Below are positions 1 to 13,092 of a stretch of 64,000 nt of DNA, one piece after another (positions within the stretch are counted from its first letter, which is position 1; each line of letters begins with the position of its first letter). The notes under the pieces were generated by a model. It saw only the letters and a list, made by a program, of their open reading frames with translations. It had not been told where the DNA came from and did not search any database. The DNA comes from Phlebopus portentosus (Eukaryota > Basidiomycota > Agaricomycetes > Boletales > Boletinellaceae), in assembly GCA_037892935.1 (NCBI GenBank), contig JAYXKI010000001.1, positions 1 through 64,000 on the forward strand, written 5' to 3'. A program made the position numbers and the translations under genes.

Positions 1-102
1 CCTAAGCCTAAGCCTAACCCTAAGCCTAACCCTAAGCCTAACCCTAAGCCTAACCCTAAGCCTAACCCTAAGCCTAACCCTAAGCCTAACCCTAAGCCTA
101 AA
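1..102. repeat. Terminal telomere array, alternating CCTAAG/CCTAAC
   Basis: About 17 hexamers run from the first base. After two initial CCTAAG units they alternate almost perfectly as CCTAAG CCTAAC, ending in CCTAAA before AT-rich DNA. Read on the G-rich strand this is TTAGGC alternating with TTAGGG. The C-rich strand reads 5' to 3' into the chromosome, as expected for a left end. The TTAGGG half is the normal fungal repeat. The regular TTAGGC half is not, so the array is either a telomerase product from a variant template or a terminal 12-bp satellite. Confidence 0.93.
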
Positions 103-1544
103 TATTATAATGTGATTATATAATATTATGTAATCATCTCTTTGTCAGCTTTCCTTTATATTACATAATTTGAATGTAGATGTATTATGTAAGTTTGTAT
201 TTGTCAGCTTACTTCTTAATTAAGTAATTGTTTTAATTTCCTTAAATATATATACCTTTCTGTCTGGGGCAAGTATTATCATTTTACTTCTGAGGTTATA
301 TTACTGGTTTTTATCTTATCTAAATTTTACTCTATTAAATATTACTCTAGAACTTATATTAAATAACTTACTACAGATGCGTACATTAAGTCTTTGGCAC
401 CTCTGCTTTAGGAAGGAGAATTTGCATACTTTATATGATATCATAAGTACCAGATAGCACCTAGCTAACTTCTTCATATCAACAAAGATGAGAGATTACC
501 TCATTTCACAGTTATTTATTTTTTAAGAAGGTATGCAAATCACCTTTAATAAATAGACGGTGCTGAAGACTTAATGTACCCACCTGTATAATATATAATA
601 CTTAATATATATATAAACTTTATTTATACAATATCAACTTGCTTTCAAATATAATCTACTGTATATAAACTGTCATATATCATATATAGTTATATTATAC
701 TTAATAAGTCACTTAGTTACCATAACTGCTTATTACACTAGATGAAAACTGGTTGGAACCAGTCTAAATCAGTATAGAAAAGAATAAAATTTAAGTTCGG
801 ATCTGTTAAAATTTATAAAGTGTTATATTACACTTGTAACTTAATTTTAGAATATAATATTATCCTACATTTTTAGTATAATATTAAAATATAATATAGA
901 CAAAATTTGATTAGGTTTAGTCTACTAAATTATATTATTATGCAGATTAGTGCAAACTACTTTCAGATATATAATCTGATATAGAGAGATTATAAATAAA
1001 AATATAGACTGCTGCATTCTCTGCTACACAACTTGCTACTTAGATAAGTGAGCAGATGTACAGCTCTCTAATTATAGCTAATATGAGCAGTTCTCTTATA
1101 AAATCTTTTAGACTGCTTATTTCACTAACTGCATCTTTAGACAGACTCTCACTTATAGTAACTTTTGAGTAAGTGGCTTAGTTCTGCATTTTACTTATTA
1201 AAATTAATTATTCATGGAACCTCATTAGGATCTTCTATTGAAGTTGCTTATGTACTTTATAAATGCTTAAACTCACTAAAGAGCTTTGCGAGTTTAGCAA
1301 ATGAAGTCAGTCTGAGGATTATTATTAACAGAGTTGAAGCTGTTAGCAAAAAAGCTCACCAACATATAACAGCTGATTTAGAAAGTATAGTGAGGCTGCT
1401 TATTAGTATTTTGGTCATACCAATAATAATGACTTTTCTGTCTTCGAAAAGAATTTTGTACACTTGTGGCACAATAATATTTCTCAGCAATTGTGACCAT
1501 AATCAGAAGTAGTCAGGTCAGAAAGAAACAAGACAGCTATTGCC
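103..1544. other. AT-rich subtelomeric DNA, block A
   Basis: Very AT-rich DNA with no convincing gene. The first 60 bases after the telomere (through a CTCTTTGTCAGCTTTC stretch) and the tract near 600-700 are matched by the DNA just inside the interstitial telomere at 18637-18960, so this is one copy of a duplicated subtelomere. A plus-strand open stretch at 1165-1512 (115 codons from a GTG) has a helical look in its second half, but no recognisable domain and no matching copy in block B. Confidence 0.75.
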
Positions 1545-4500
1545 ATACAACATGTACTAAGACTGCACCTATTCTATTGCATGGTCAAAGAAAATCTGAT
1601 GTCAGCTCTTTCATATTTTAAGCCACCATTGTGTACAAAAGGAAATAAATTGATATATATAGTTGTCCATGTGAGCACTATACAGTCAAGTCAAAAGACT
1701 GGTTATAATGCTCTTCATATACTAGTCATGTGCCAGCGGCGAGATATGTTAAACTATCATTTAAAGCAGCTGGAAGCCCTAAGTATCATTAATTTTTAAT
1801 AGAATTCGCTTTTGCTACACAATGACTAAAATACTTTTGAATTGTCCTATGCTTGATAATTCTGCGGCATGTGACAAAGGTCTAAGAAGGTGATCAAGAC
1901 CAAGGATACTTCCTTTCTGCGCCTAGCTTGATAGTTGAAGAAGAAATAGTAAAAGCAATCGGTAATTGGCAGCAATTTCTCCACAATGTAGCTCCAGCAT
2001 CTGCGAGATAATTTGAAACACATAAGGAGTGAATTCTATCCGAGCAGTCAGTATGTGGCCAGGAAAAATGCAGGGGGTGTAGATGACTAACGGTCGATGT
2101 CCTGTAGTAAGATGATTGTGAACGGTCTGAAACAATGTTTCTCAAAGGTCGAAACCGACTCCGGAGACGTTGCGACGGTAAATCTACACACAGGTCTAGA
2201 ACGATTTTTTACACGTACCTCGTTAGAGCAGATATGCTTTCAAATATGTACTAGTCAAATTTTCGATTGCTCGGAGTCTTCGCGATTGCTCCAAGAGCGC
2301 CAATCAAACATTTTTGCAGAAGATTTTGATAGGTTGGGACGAGCGTCGTATGGGCAATGAGTATGACACCTACACGGAGTAATTCAGATAAAGCCCACAG
2401 GACAAAAAAGTCGCATATGCACATTTCGTCAAGTGGTCATTTTTCGCAATCTTCTCCAGCGACCCACCTGAACCCGACTCTAGAAAGTACAGCATTTAGA
2501 ATTTCAGGTGCAACTTCGCGAGTGTCTTCTTGATTAGACCTAGAATGACGTTGAGCTGGGATGCAGCGATAGCAAGCGGAGCTTCTTATAGTAATTGGGA
2601 GTTGCGCTTGATGACGAGGATCCGTTCGATAGTTGTCACGGCGTACGTATAAGTGACGCAATTGGAAGAACCGAGATGACACGGGAGGAGCGGAAGGACG
2701 GAAACAAGCTCTTCCTCTGCGAGTTGCAATGATGCCGTCGATGAGACTCTTCAAAGGTCAAGAAGAGTATAATGAACTTGCCTGGTTTCGGAAAGAGTAC
2801 AGGAAGCGAATCGAATCAACTTGAAGGATCGGATGCACAGCGCCGGAATCGGCTTGTAGGTCCTGGAATACGTTTACGACGTCAACCAGAGCATTTGTGC
2901 TCGTCGCTCCTTGCTGCGAGGTGATTAAAAAATGAGGTGGCAGGTCGACAGAATAAAGCATCTTACCTGAGCGGTAGCTCCAAGCGTTGCGACAGCAGTG
3001 AGAAGATATACACTCCGATCTTTCCGCTTCTATCTTCACCTCGTGGATCGGATGCGTGCTCCTGTAAGCCTAATCCAATCCATCTGACAACAATTTCTGT
3101 CGTAACTGCCTCATATCCGCTCTCAACAAGGGCGCGCAGAACATCTGCAGCGGCTTGGTACCGTGACATTCCTTCTGTAGTCAAACCGCCAGCAATCGCA
3201 ACCGAACTTGCACTAGCAGATGAGAAATTGAGACGCACATATTCGAGAGGGTCGTCTTCAAACCGCTCTACTTCATAAGTCCTCAGCCACACATTGAGTA
3301 CGACAACGCGTTCAACAAGGCCGTCGACAGTCTCTCGGCTCTCGAAAATCTCTCGATCATTCCCAGAGCGGATAGCCGTACTAAGAAAACGGAGTGATTG
3401 GCTTACAAGGCCTCATAGGCGACCCCAGACCGCTGACCACCGCTCGACTGAATTTGAGCTAATAAGCAGCTCCAGATACCGATGAGTATACGCTTCAGCG
3501 AGCTCAAAAATAGCGGTCTTTATTTGAGAAGAAACGCTAGCCATTGGTTCGTCCGGATCAGTTTGCAGCTCAAGGGGGTCCCACAAAAGAAACCGGATAA
3601 ACATCCCGTTTTCCGCGCCGAAGAACTCGGTGTGAGCGTCTTCAAGCGTCCTGGCAGACAAGGTCATAGAAAATATCGAGGAGGACGACCATTGCTTGTG
3701 CAACAGTCTCCGCGTCTTTGTTTGGAGACAATGGACTGTCGAGGAGCATCCTTGCAGTGTAACGGAGAGCTTGTAGGAACGGTTCTGTGAACTGGGCCGG
3801 GACGAAGTTGATGACTGTGCATAACTCGTCAGTGCGCATCTCAGACCGCCATCGTCCAAATATAGAGTGCGCAGCTTCAAGAATTGAGAGATTGATTGCA
3901 TATGACGCAATCGGAAGAACCGAGATGGCGCAGGAGGAGTGGAAGAACGGAAACAAGCTGTTCTTTTGTGAGCTGCAATGATGCCATCGATGAGACTCTT
4001 CAAAGGTCAAGAGGAGTATAATAAACCTGCCTGGTTTCGGAAAGAGTACAGGAAGCAAATCGAATCGACTTGAAGGATCGGATGCACGGCGCTGGAATCG
4101 GCTTGTAGGTCCTGAACACGTTTACGACGTCAATCGGAGCATTTGTGCTCGTCACTCCTTGCTACCAGGTGATATAAGACTGAGAGAGCCAGGTCGACAG
4201 AATAGAGCACCTTACCTGAGTGGCAGCTCCGAGCGTTGCGACAGCAGCGAGAAGATATACACTCCGGTCTTCCCGCTTCCAGCTATCTTCACCTCGTGGA
4301 TCGGACGCGTACTCCTGTAAGCTTAATACGATCCATCTGAGAACAATTTCTGTCGTAACTGCAGCATATCCACTTGTAACAAGGGCACGCAGAACATCAG
4401 CTGCAGCTTGGCGCCGTGTCATTCCTTCTGCAGTCAAACCGCTAGCAATCGCAACCGAACTTGCACTAGCAGATGAGAGATTGAGACGCACATATCCGAG

Positions 4501-5906
4501 AGCGTCGTCTTCAAACTGCTCTACATGAGTTGGACGCGTACTCATGTAAGCCTAATCCAATCCATCTGAGAACAATTTCTGTCGTAACGACCTCATCCGT
4601 TTGCAACAAGGGCACACAAAATATCTGCAGCGCCTTGGTGCCGTGTCGTCGCAATTGCACCAAGAATGCCAATCAGACGTTGCAGAAGATTTTGATAGGT
4701 GAGGACGGGTGTCGTACGGGTAGTAAGCATGACACGCTTGACACCTACACGGAGTAATTCAGATAGAGCCGGAGGACAAAAGTCGCACACGCACATTTCA
4801 TCAAGTAGTCATTTTCCGCAATCTTCCCCGGCAACCCATCTGACTCGACTCTAGAAGGTACAGCATTTAGAATTTGAGGTGCAACTTCGCAAGTGTCTTC
4901 TTGATTAGACGTTGAGTCGAGATGTGTGATACAGCGATGGCGAGCAAAGCTTCATATGGTAATCGGGAGTTGCGCTTGATGGCGAGGAGACGTTCGATAG
5001 TTGTCGCGGCGTATGTATAAGTGACGCAATTGAAAGAACCGAAATGACACAGGAGTGAAAGAACGGAAACAAGCTGTTCCTTTGTGAGCTGCAATGATGC
5101 CGTCGATGAAACTCTTCAAAGGTCAAGAGGTGTATAATAAACCTGCCTGGTTTTCGGAAAGAGTACAGGAAGCAAATCAAATCGATGGGATGCACGGCAC
5201 CGGAATCGGCTTGTAGGTCCTCGAACACGTTTCGCGAAAAGAAGTCTACAACATCAACCAGAACATTTGTGCTCATCACTCCTTGCTACGAGATGATATA
5301 AGTCTGAGAGAGGCAGGTCAACAGAATAGAGCACTTTACCTGAGCGGTAGCTCCGAGCGTCGCGACAGCAGTGAGAGGATATACACTCTGGCCTTCCCGC
5401 TTCCGTCGTAAACTGCCTCATATCCGCTTGCAACAAGGGCACGCAGAACATCTACATCATCTTCGCGCCGTGTTATTCCTTCTGCAGTCAAACCGTCACC
5501 AATCGCAATCGATCTTGCACTAGCATCGCAATCGATCTTGCACTAGCAAATGAGAGATCGAGACGCACATCACATATCCGAGAGCGTCATCTTCAAACTG
5601 CTCTACTTCATGCATCCTCAGCGATACATTGGGTACGACAACGCCTTCAACAAGGCCATCGATAGTCTCTCGGCTCTCGAAAATTCCTCGAAAATTCCCA
5701 GAGGGGAGACCGTACTAAGAAAACGGAGTGACTGGCTTACGAGGCCATCCTAGGCGACCCCGGACCGACCATTGCTTGTGCAACAGTTTCCGCGTCTTTG
5801 TTTGGAGACAATGGACTGTCGAGGAGCATCCCTGCAGTGTAACGGAGAACTTGTAGGAACGGTTCTGCGAACTGGGCCAGGACGAAGTTGAGGACTGTGA
5901 ATAACT
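1545..5906 (-). pseudogene. Exportin-2 (CSE1/CAS) pseudogene array, block A
   Basis: Minus-strand exons of exportin-2, the HEAT-repeat karyopherin that returns importin-alpha to the cytoplasm, are recognisable but broken and repeated. Reading from high to low coordinates one meets the segment with [13 protein letters not shown] (about 5850), the EQFEDD acidic segment (about 5600), the VLRAL/EIVLRWIGL segment, QLTKEQLVSVL..VTYTYAATTIERLLAIKR (about 5000), and LTTRTTPVLTYQNLLQRLIGILGAIA (about 4700). The middle exons then recur at 4545-4160, 4058-3413 and 3292-2437. The C-terminal part (FTPYVFQIISQMLELHCGEIAANY, about 1950-2040) and an antisense-visible tail near 1580-1800 close the array. In-frame stops include TAG at 2251-2253 (expected Gln, after KFD) and TAG at 1923-1925 (expected Trp before AQKGSI). 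No complete reading frame exists. Some pieces are joined out of order, for example GILGAIA directly to an upstream exon at about 4650. The identification rests on recalled CSE1 family sequence. Confidence 0.85.
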
Positions 5907-6490
<584 letters not shown>

Positions 6491-7021
6491 ATGAATGAGG
6501 TGGATGAAGCAGGGACGAGATGATTTGTAGGTGCTGGGGGTCGATAGAGTACTAGTGGTGGCAAGAGACAAAGCCGACAAATGCATCCAAGTTCGTGTGA
6601 CACTCGTCACTCGCAGTCTCGCTCGCAAATACAAATCTAGTCTAGTTCTTATATATCAACTCTCAAAATCTAATCAAGCACATCTACACAGAAATGCGTA
6701 TATCTGTGTTCCTAATGTATTTTGTTCTACACAAATTTTCTGTGTGATGTAAGACAGATTTTTGCATAGATTTCCTTATCTTAGGTACGTACGGCTACAC
6801 AAGTATATGTTAGGGACCTCCAATATGCAGTGATTCTATGTATTAATGTCAAGTGTTTTGTATTGGGTGTTCAAAGGACCGGTATTTGCCTGTAGTGTAA
6901 TCATCTGACTTTGACCTAAGTAACCTCTTCGCAATGAATGCCTTGACATTATATTCGTCCCAAGCAGGATCGCAACCGTAGTCTACAAACGTCTATGTAC
7001 AAAGCTTACCTACTAATAATT
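6491..7021. other. Intergenic DNA between Hsp70 remnant and SNF2 gene
   Basis: Moderately AT-rich. No recognisable gene, repeat or inverted repeat was seen. It contains the 3' flank of the SNF2 gene. Confidence 0.6.
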
Positions 7022-10000
7022 CTACTTCCTTTTACGACCCCGAATTGCAGCCTTTGTTAATTTCGGAGCTTCTTCAAGACCTGGCCTCATTTTATTCTTC
7101 AGTTTCCACATATGGCCAGCCGTCAATCCTCCTTTCTTTCTCTTGTCTTCCAGAACCCGACTAGGTCCAGCGCAGCTATTTTCCACTTGCTTCTGCTTGT
7201 TCCTTTGTATCTCAACTGTAGTGGGCCCGGGTCCAGCAAGTGCATTTTCCGCTTGCTTCTGCTTGCCCTTCGTAGTTGCTTTAGCGGACGCTGCCTTTTG
7301 CTCTTGCACATCAATATGGTCATCAAACGCAGCAATGTCATAGTCGAATCCACCGTCATCAAATCCGCCGAAATCATCATAATCACCGCTCCTGCCCGTT
7401 TTGGGACGGAGCCTGTTGAGGATTTGTAAATCGTTCCCAAGCAAGCACATAATCTGATCACTGACTTATCTAGTGGCATGTTATCTTCCTCGCTATCGCT
7501 GGATTCAGACTCTTCCTTATCACCCGCCTTCGTTTCGCCCTTGCTCGATTCGTGGGTCTGTCGTGTAGTGATCTTCGCATCATTGCTCTGGCCTTTGTCC
7601 TCATCCTCGTCAGACTCAGGTTCCTCTTCCTCGCTGTCGCTGGATTCAGACTCCTCCTTATCACCCGCCTTCGTTTCGCCCTTGTTCGATTCGTGGGTCT
7701 GTTGTGCAGTGCTGTGGCCCTCATCCTCATCCTCGTCAGACCCAGCCTCCTCTTCGTCTTCCTCTTCGTCTTCTGCAGCGCCCTTCGAGCCGTTGCTCTG
7801 GCTTTGGCCCTCGGAAGACAAAACGCTGCTGGTGTTGGCCTTCTTCGACATATCGTAAGAATCCTCAGTTGGAGGTGATGATTCCGGTTCTGGTGTGTAC
7901 GAATTCCGGCCATCACTGATGGCGTAGCACTCTGGGAATATATCGGGGTCTCGCGCGTCATACGGAAGTGAGCTCGTGCGCCGGCGAGGTCGCAACAATA
8001 CGACTTGTTCCTTACCCGAATCTGAACCATCCGAGTCCGAGTCCGAGTTATCGTCAGAGGATGACGCTGTCGCGGTCTGTACGTCCCTCGGCGTCGTCGT
8101 TCGCTTTTGCTGTGACTGTGGTGTCAAGCCTGCGACGGCTGGTTTCGAGGAGGAACGCGCTGTCGACTGCGCTGTCGTAGTACGAACGGCGCTCTTCGCG
8201 GCTGGCTGTGCTACAGAACGCGGAGTCGCTTGTGTTATCGCAGTACGGTTGACCTTCGGTGTGATGGTTTTCTTCCCGCGTCGTGTTTTCGTATCCTCAA
8301 CATGCTCTTTTCTTGCCTCTTCATCGCGATGTCCCGATCTTGTATCCATATCAACGTCGTCGTAAATCGGCGCGTCATCGTAATCCATTGAGACAAAATC
8401 AGGTGAAGCTCTCGCCTTCGTCTTTATTCCCCTCTTCACTTTCGCCGAAGATTTCTCGACTAGCAAAGCTGTCGCTTGTGTTATCGCAGTACGGTTGACC
8501 TTCGGTGTGATGGTTTTCTTCCCGCGTCGTGTTTTCGTATCCTCGACATGCTCTTTTCTTGCCTCTTCATCGCGATGTCCCGATCTTGTATCCATATCAA
8601 CGTCGTCGTAAATCGGCGCGTCATCGTAATCCATTGAGACAAAATCAGGTGAAGCTCTCGCCTTCGTCTTTATTCCCCTCTTCACTTTCGCCGAAGATTT
8701 CTCGACTAGCAAAGCTGTCGCTTGTGTTATCGCAGTACGGTTGACCTTCGGTGTGATGGTTTTCTTCCCGCGTCGTGTTTTCGTATCCTCGACATGCTCT
8801 TTTCTTGCCTCTTCATCGCGATGTCCCGACCTTGTATCCATATCAACGTCGTCGTAAATCGGCGCGTCATCGTAATCCATTGAGACAAAATCAGGTGAAG
8901 CTCTCGCCTTCGTCTTTATTCTCCTCTTCACTTTCGCCGAAGATTTCTCGACTAGCAAAGCTGTCAATGGCTCCACGGTATGAACATCTGCTTCCTCGTC
9001 AGATCTACCGGATGCCTCTGTCTGAGTGCTCGAAACTGGCACAGTTGACGGAGTAGACCTGTTGCTTCCTTGCCGGGAACGTTTTGCTGAGACCTGTGAT
9101 GCAGGTTCTCCTGCCTTCCGTTTTGGTCGCTGACTGGACGACCAAGAACTTTCCTCGGAATCTTCAATCTCGTCTTCTTCGTCTTCGTCGTATTTACCTT
9201 ATCAAGAGTGAGTGCTATGCAATGATGCCGTCCTTGGTAACCCGAACTCACCGACAAAAATATTCAGGAGGCGCTCCTTTGTCATAGACATCCTATTTAA
9301 GATTTCATCCGTCGTATTCTCGATGCAAGGCAGGTAAACATGAACCAAATTCTTTTGAGGCTTTCGATGAAGTCTGCCGATGACTTGAGTCCTCTCCTGA
9401 CCTGTCCACCCGATGTCTGCAAATATGAGATGCTGCGCCACATGCAGATTCAGACCAATGGTGCCAACGGCAGAGAGGATTAGAATGCGATGGTTAACTC
9501 TGGGATCAGAGAACTTCCGGAGGACCTCAGCACGCCTCTTCGGAGTCATGCTTCCCTTGCATTCCAGATAATCCAAGCCGTGTAGCTTCAGAGCGCTCCC
9601 TAGAGCTGGAAGTGTCTTGACGAACTCGACGTAGATGACAACTTTGCACTTCGCCTTCGGATCTTCGTTCACATCAGGGAGGACTAGTTTGTCGTCCTCG
9701 TCCACGTAGGGGAAGGGTCCTTCGTCATTGCGCAAGATACCCATCAGGAGTTTAATGATCAGCTTCCACTTCGTGCTCGACCTCTCCTCAAAGTCTCGCA
9801 GGGTTTTATACTCTGGATAAGAGGATTCGCCCATTTTTATTCCTCGGCATCCAATCCTGCAGCGATACTCAGAAAAGAAACTCTGTTCATTACGGTTTAG
9901 TGGTGCATTGTTTGGATATTCACGAGCGACTCACGTTTGTGAGCAGATCCACGCTTGTCGAAGTGTCATCTCTTCAAATGAAACCGTCCGTTAGCTCAAA

Positions 10001-13000
10001 GGAGGTGAGAGACGATTTTGCATACTTACACATTTGCAACTCTGCGCGCCTCGGCGTCGAATTCCCGACGCTCTTCTGGTTCCATAGCTGCTTTAATGTG
10101 GATGATCTCTGGCGCCGCCAACCCGCTGATCAATGCCCCATCGAGGCGTTTGGACTCCGCTGTCCTTCGTATGACATACTCTATGAGATATTCGCGCATT
10201 TGAAGGACGTGTCGCCGTCGGACGAGTAGCTTCGCTGCCTCCCTGCCTTGACTGTTGAGAGCCGAATAGTAGTTGGAAAACGAAGCTTCCCCAATTATTG
10301 CTTTACGAGCCGCCTCTCTAATCTCTTCGTCTAAATCACTGTATTCTTTCGATCGGTTGACGCGTCCGATCTCGCGGGCAAGATCTTTCTCCTCCCGGAT
10401 CAGTTCATCAACATGCTCGACACCGAGCGCGATGCCCAGCGAAACCAAGTCCTAGGATAGAAGACCAACATCAATGTCGTCACCGAATCACCGACAGGTG
10501 TCACATACCTTCTCTGCGTTGTGTAGAGGGGTCGCCGTCATCAACACCAGTGAGGCGGTCCTGAATCGGAGCCCGTACACGGCTCGAAGCATTTGGTTCT
10601 CAGAGCGAAGAACGTGAGCCTCGTCAACAAACACCAGACTCCATTCTCTCCCGAACACTGTTTGCGACGCACGAGGCTTCATGTCGGGCATCTGGTTTGG
10701 GCCGTAGTCTCGAGCCTTCTTGTCAGGCAATGCGACCTTCGCGTCTTCTTGAATAGCCTTGGGTTGACAGTCAGGCAACGAACACGAACCCCATGAATTT
10801 TTGAAACGTACCGGATAAGTGCAGATCAAGATAGTATACGTAGCTTCGTCCTCCATCTTCGCTTTCCATAATTTTTCCCAAAAGTCAGGAATGTCTGCTC
10901 TCTTCGATGGATAGACGAATATGTTCCAAAGGCTATTCTTCAAGAATCGCCTTGCTTCGGTCACCCATTGAGCCGCGAGTGTGGTAGGAACAGTGACAAG
11001 GATATGACCAGAAGGCAACGTGGATTTCGGTCTCCAGCCCAGCTTGCCGTCTTCGGGAACTGAACATTCGTCTGTCAGTAAGAGCGGTATGGTAGTCTAG
11101 ACGACATTATTTACCTGTAGTAATGTAAAGTAGTATGAAAGAATAGAACAAAAAACGAAAGTCAGCATAGCATGTCTTTTGCTTAGCGACATCACTCACC
11201 TAAAGATCACGAGCGAAGTTTTACATACAGGGTCAATGAAACAGCCGAGTTGTTGGAGACACGACGCACTCACCTTAGAAGAAATGTGAAGTTAGATCAG
11301 ATCAATCATCAGTGATTCTGTGACATACCTAATGGGGGAAGAAACGCCTTCGTGTCGGCTTTAGTTGGACTAGTCAGTAGGTTGTCATTCTCCTGATGAG
11401 ATTACCGACTCACTACTTTGAGCACGGTATAATCTGACCAAGCTCATCATCATGAATGCTTGCAATGTCTTCCCAACTCCGACTCCGTCTGCAAGAAGGA
11501 CATTCTGACCACGAAACATACGCCTGAAGGCCGATGCTACGCCCACGTATTGGTGCCAATCAGGTTCCAGTCGTCGCAATTGATACTTTTCCACCGCTTC
11601 TTCCTCAGTCAGGCCTGCGTCGTTATCCAGCTCGTCGAAATTCTTGATCTCTGATGGAGCAAGTGCATTGTCGTGAATAAGTTGATTCATGTAAGGAAAC
11701 CGAACATCATTTGGGGCTATCCCGAGTAACCCGCGCAGTTCGTCTACGGTGCTGTTACGGAACTCTTCGACACCGATGTCACCGTGTTCATCTATCCAGC
11801 CTGAGCCTGTCTCCTCGACCTCTCGTAAGATTTGCTGCGCTGTAGGTTGGACCCGCTCAAACGTTTCCACGTAAGCTTTCTCAAGCTCGCGAACTGTCTG
11901 GGAATCATGCATAGTCTCAAGAATCTTTTCGAGTTCTTTTCCCAGGCCTGGTTTCAACAAGCAGCCGTTAGAACAACAATACTCCTGATCAGCCCATCTT
12001 ACCTGTCAGCTCAGCATCTAGATACGACCGTTAGAATGGTCTGAATAGTGAAATTAAGATGCTCGCCTTTTTCTCCTTTCACGAACTTCACGATTCCGAG
12101 CATGTCGCCCTCCATTTGATTCAACTGTTCCTTCTCGCGTCCGGCAACGAACCTCGATTTGTTGTCCTTCAGCTTCTGGACCTCGGCCATGAGTTTTCGA
12201 ACAAGCCGGGCTTTTTCCTTACGGTTGCCGTCCTTCCCGAGTGCCATCAGATCGTTTTTCGTGTTTGTCACGTCGCCTTCCATCTTGTCCGCGACCTTTA
12301 GCATACGCTTTCCTTTCTTCAAAAGGCGATCCCAGGCCTGCTGTATGACAGTGCTCGCTAGAAAGCCGAGAGGGAAAAGGACCGACTCGAGGTCATCAGA
12401 TAATGCTTCTGGTCCGAGAAGGAATTCCATGAGCTGAGGGTGCAGGTGTGATACGGAAGCTGTCCCTATCGTTTTCTTCGCCGGATCGCGGAGAGGATCC
12501 TGTTAAGGACAAGTAAGATGGATTCTTGTTAATATGAGTGAGGACCACGTACCAATTTGCCCTTGACCTTCTCAGCTGGGTTCCAACTGTAGCCCTGCTT
12601 GGTCGCGAGTTGCCATGGAAGCCCATTCCACTCCTCCAGCTTCGCGTCAATCTTGAATGAAAGCTTTGCCTTTGTCCACATCTTCGCAAATACATCTTGG
12701 AAAATTTTCGCGCCTTCGTAGTATGTATTACCGCTCGTTGCGGCCGGTTTGATCTTGATGACCGTTTGGAGCTTGCCTGAATCATGGCTTTTCACTGCCT
12801 CCTCGAACGCATCGAGGAATGCTCGAAGTTTTTTGAACTGGGTGAGGTTCGCCGCTTCAGTGCCTTTCAGAATCGGATCGTTCTCCTTCGTTACGGAGTC
12901 GATGAAGCCATCGTATGGCCAGCTTTCCTTTGGAATCCCGAAATGGTCTCTAAACGGTTCGAAACACCAAGGGGCAGGTTGCGACAACTCCCAAACGTCT

Positions 13001-13092
13001 TCTGAGTACATGCTGCTGTGTCTGGTACGGGCCTCTACATAGAGGCAAGCAAAGCCGACTTTCCAGGTCAATTGCAGTGCAGAGGAAGACAT
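7022..13092 (-). CDS. SNF2-family DNA-dependent ATPase with acidic, repeat-bearing C-terminus
   Basis: A multi-exon minus-strand gene starts at ATG 13092. Exon 1 is 12553-13092 and exon 2 starts at 12499. The ATPase core is present in order: motif I as DGVGVGKTLQA (usual form DEMGLGKT), motif Ia TVPTTLAAQW, motif II DEAH in VFVDEAHVLRSE, motif III LMTATPLHN, motif IV region KVVIYVEFVKTL, motif V SAVGTIGLNLHVAQHLIF, and motif VI QVIGRLHR. An intron at 9198-9251 joins the core to a long Asp/Glu/Ser-rich tail with three near-identical 82-residue repeats. An intron at 7413-7465 leads to the last basic exon ending GRKRK at 7022. SNF2 enzymes translocate on DNA and remodel protein-DNA complexes. 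The N-terminal 300 or so residues were not recognised. Between about 11440 and 11030 the splicing is uncertain, and a GC-AG intron plus a 15-nt exon is my best guess near 12000-12070. It is not a RecQ telomere-linked helicase. All core motifs are intact, so it is probably active. Confidence 0.88.
8225..8962 (-). repeat. Three tandem 246-bp in-frame repeats in the SNF2 tail
   Basis: Three copies begin at 8225, 8471 and 8717, each 246 bp (82 codons) and differing by only a few bases. Each encodes the segment that starts TALLVEKSSAKVKR and passes SPDFVSMDYDDAPIYDDVDMD to NRTAITQA. The period is a multiple of three, so the frame is kept. A second, less regular pair of acidic repeats lies at about 7490-7700. 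Near identity implies recent expansion or gene conversion. Confidence 0.95.

Noticed and set aside
1165..1512. AT-rich open frame of 115 codons
   Set aside because: It begins at GTG, has no recognised domain and no copy in block B; it may be a remnant of a helical adaptor domain but this cannot be supported.
1581..1799. Plus-strand open frame of 72 codons
   Set aside because: The corresponding DNA in block B (19420-19640) reads as the exportin-2 tail on the minus strand, so this is antisense.
8283..9056. Three near-identical plus-strand open frames over the SNF2 tail
   Set aside because: They are antisense shadows of the three 246-bp repeats; the minus strand reads through as the helicase tail with the correct splice joins.
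7022..13092. RecQ-type telomere-linked helicase
   Set aside because: The motifs (GVGVGKT, DEAH, LMTATPLHN, QVIGRLHR) are SNF2-type; no RecQ zinc-binding or winged-helix signatures were seen.
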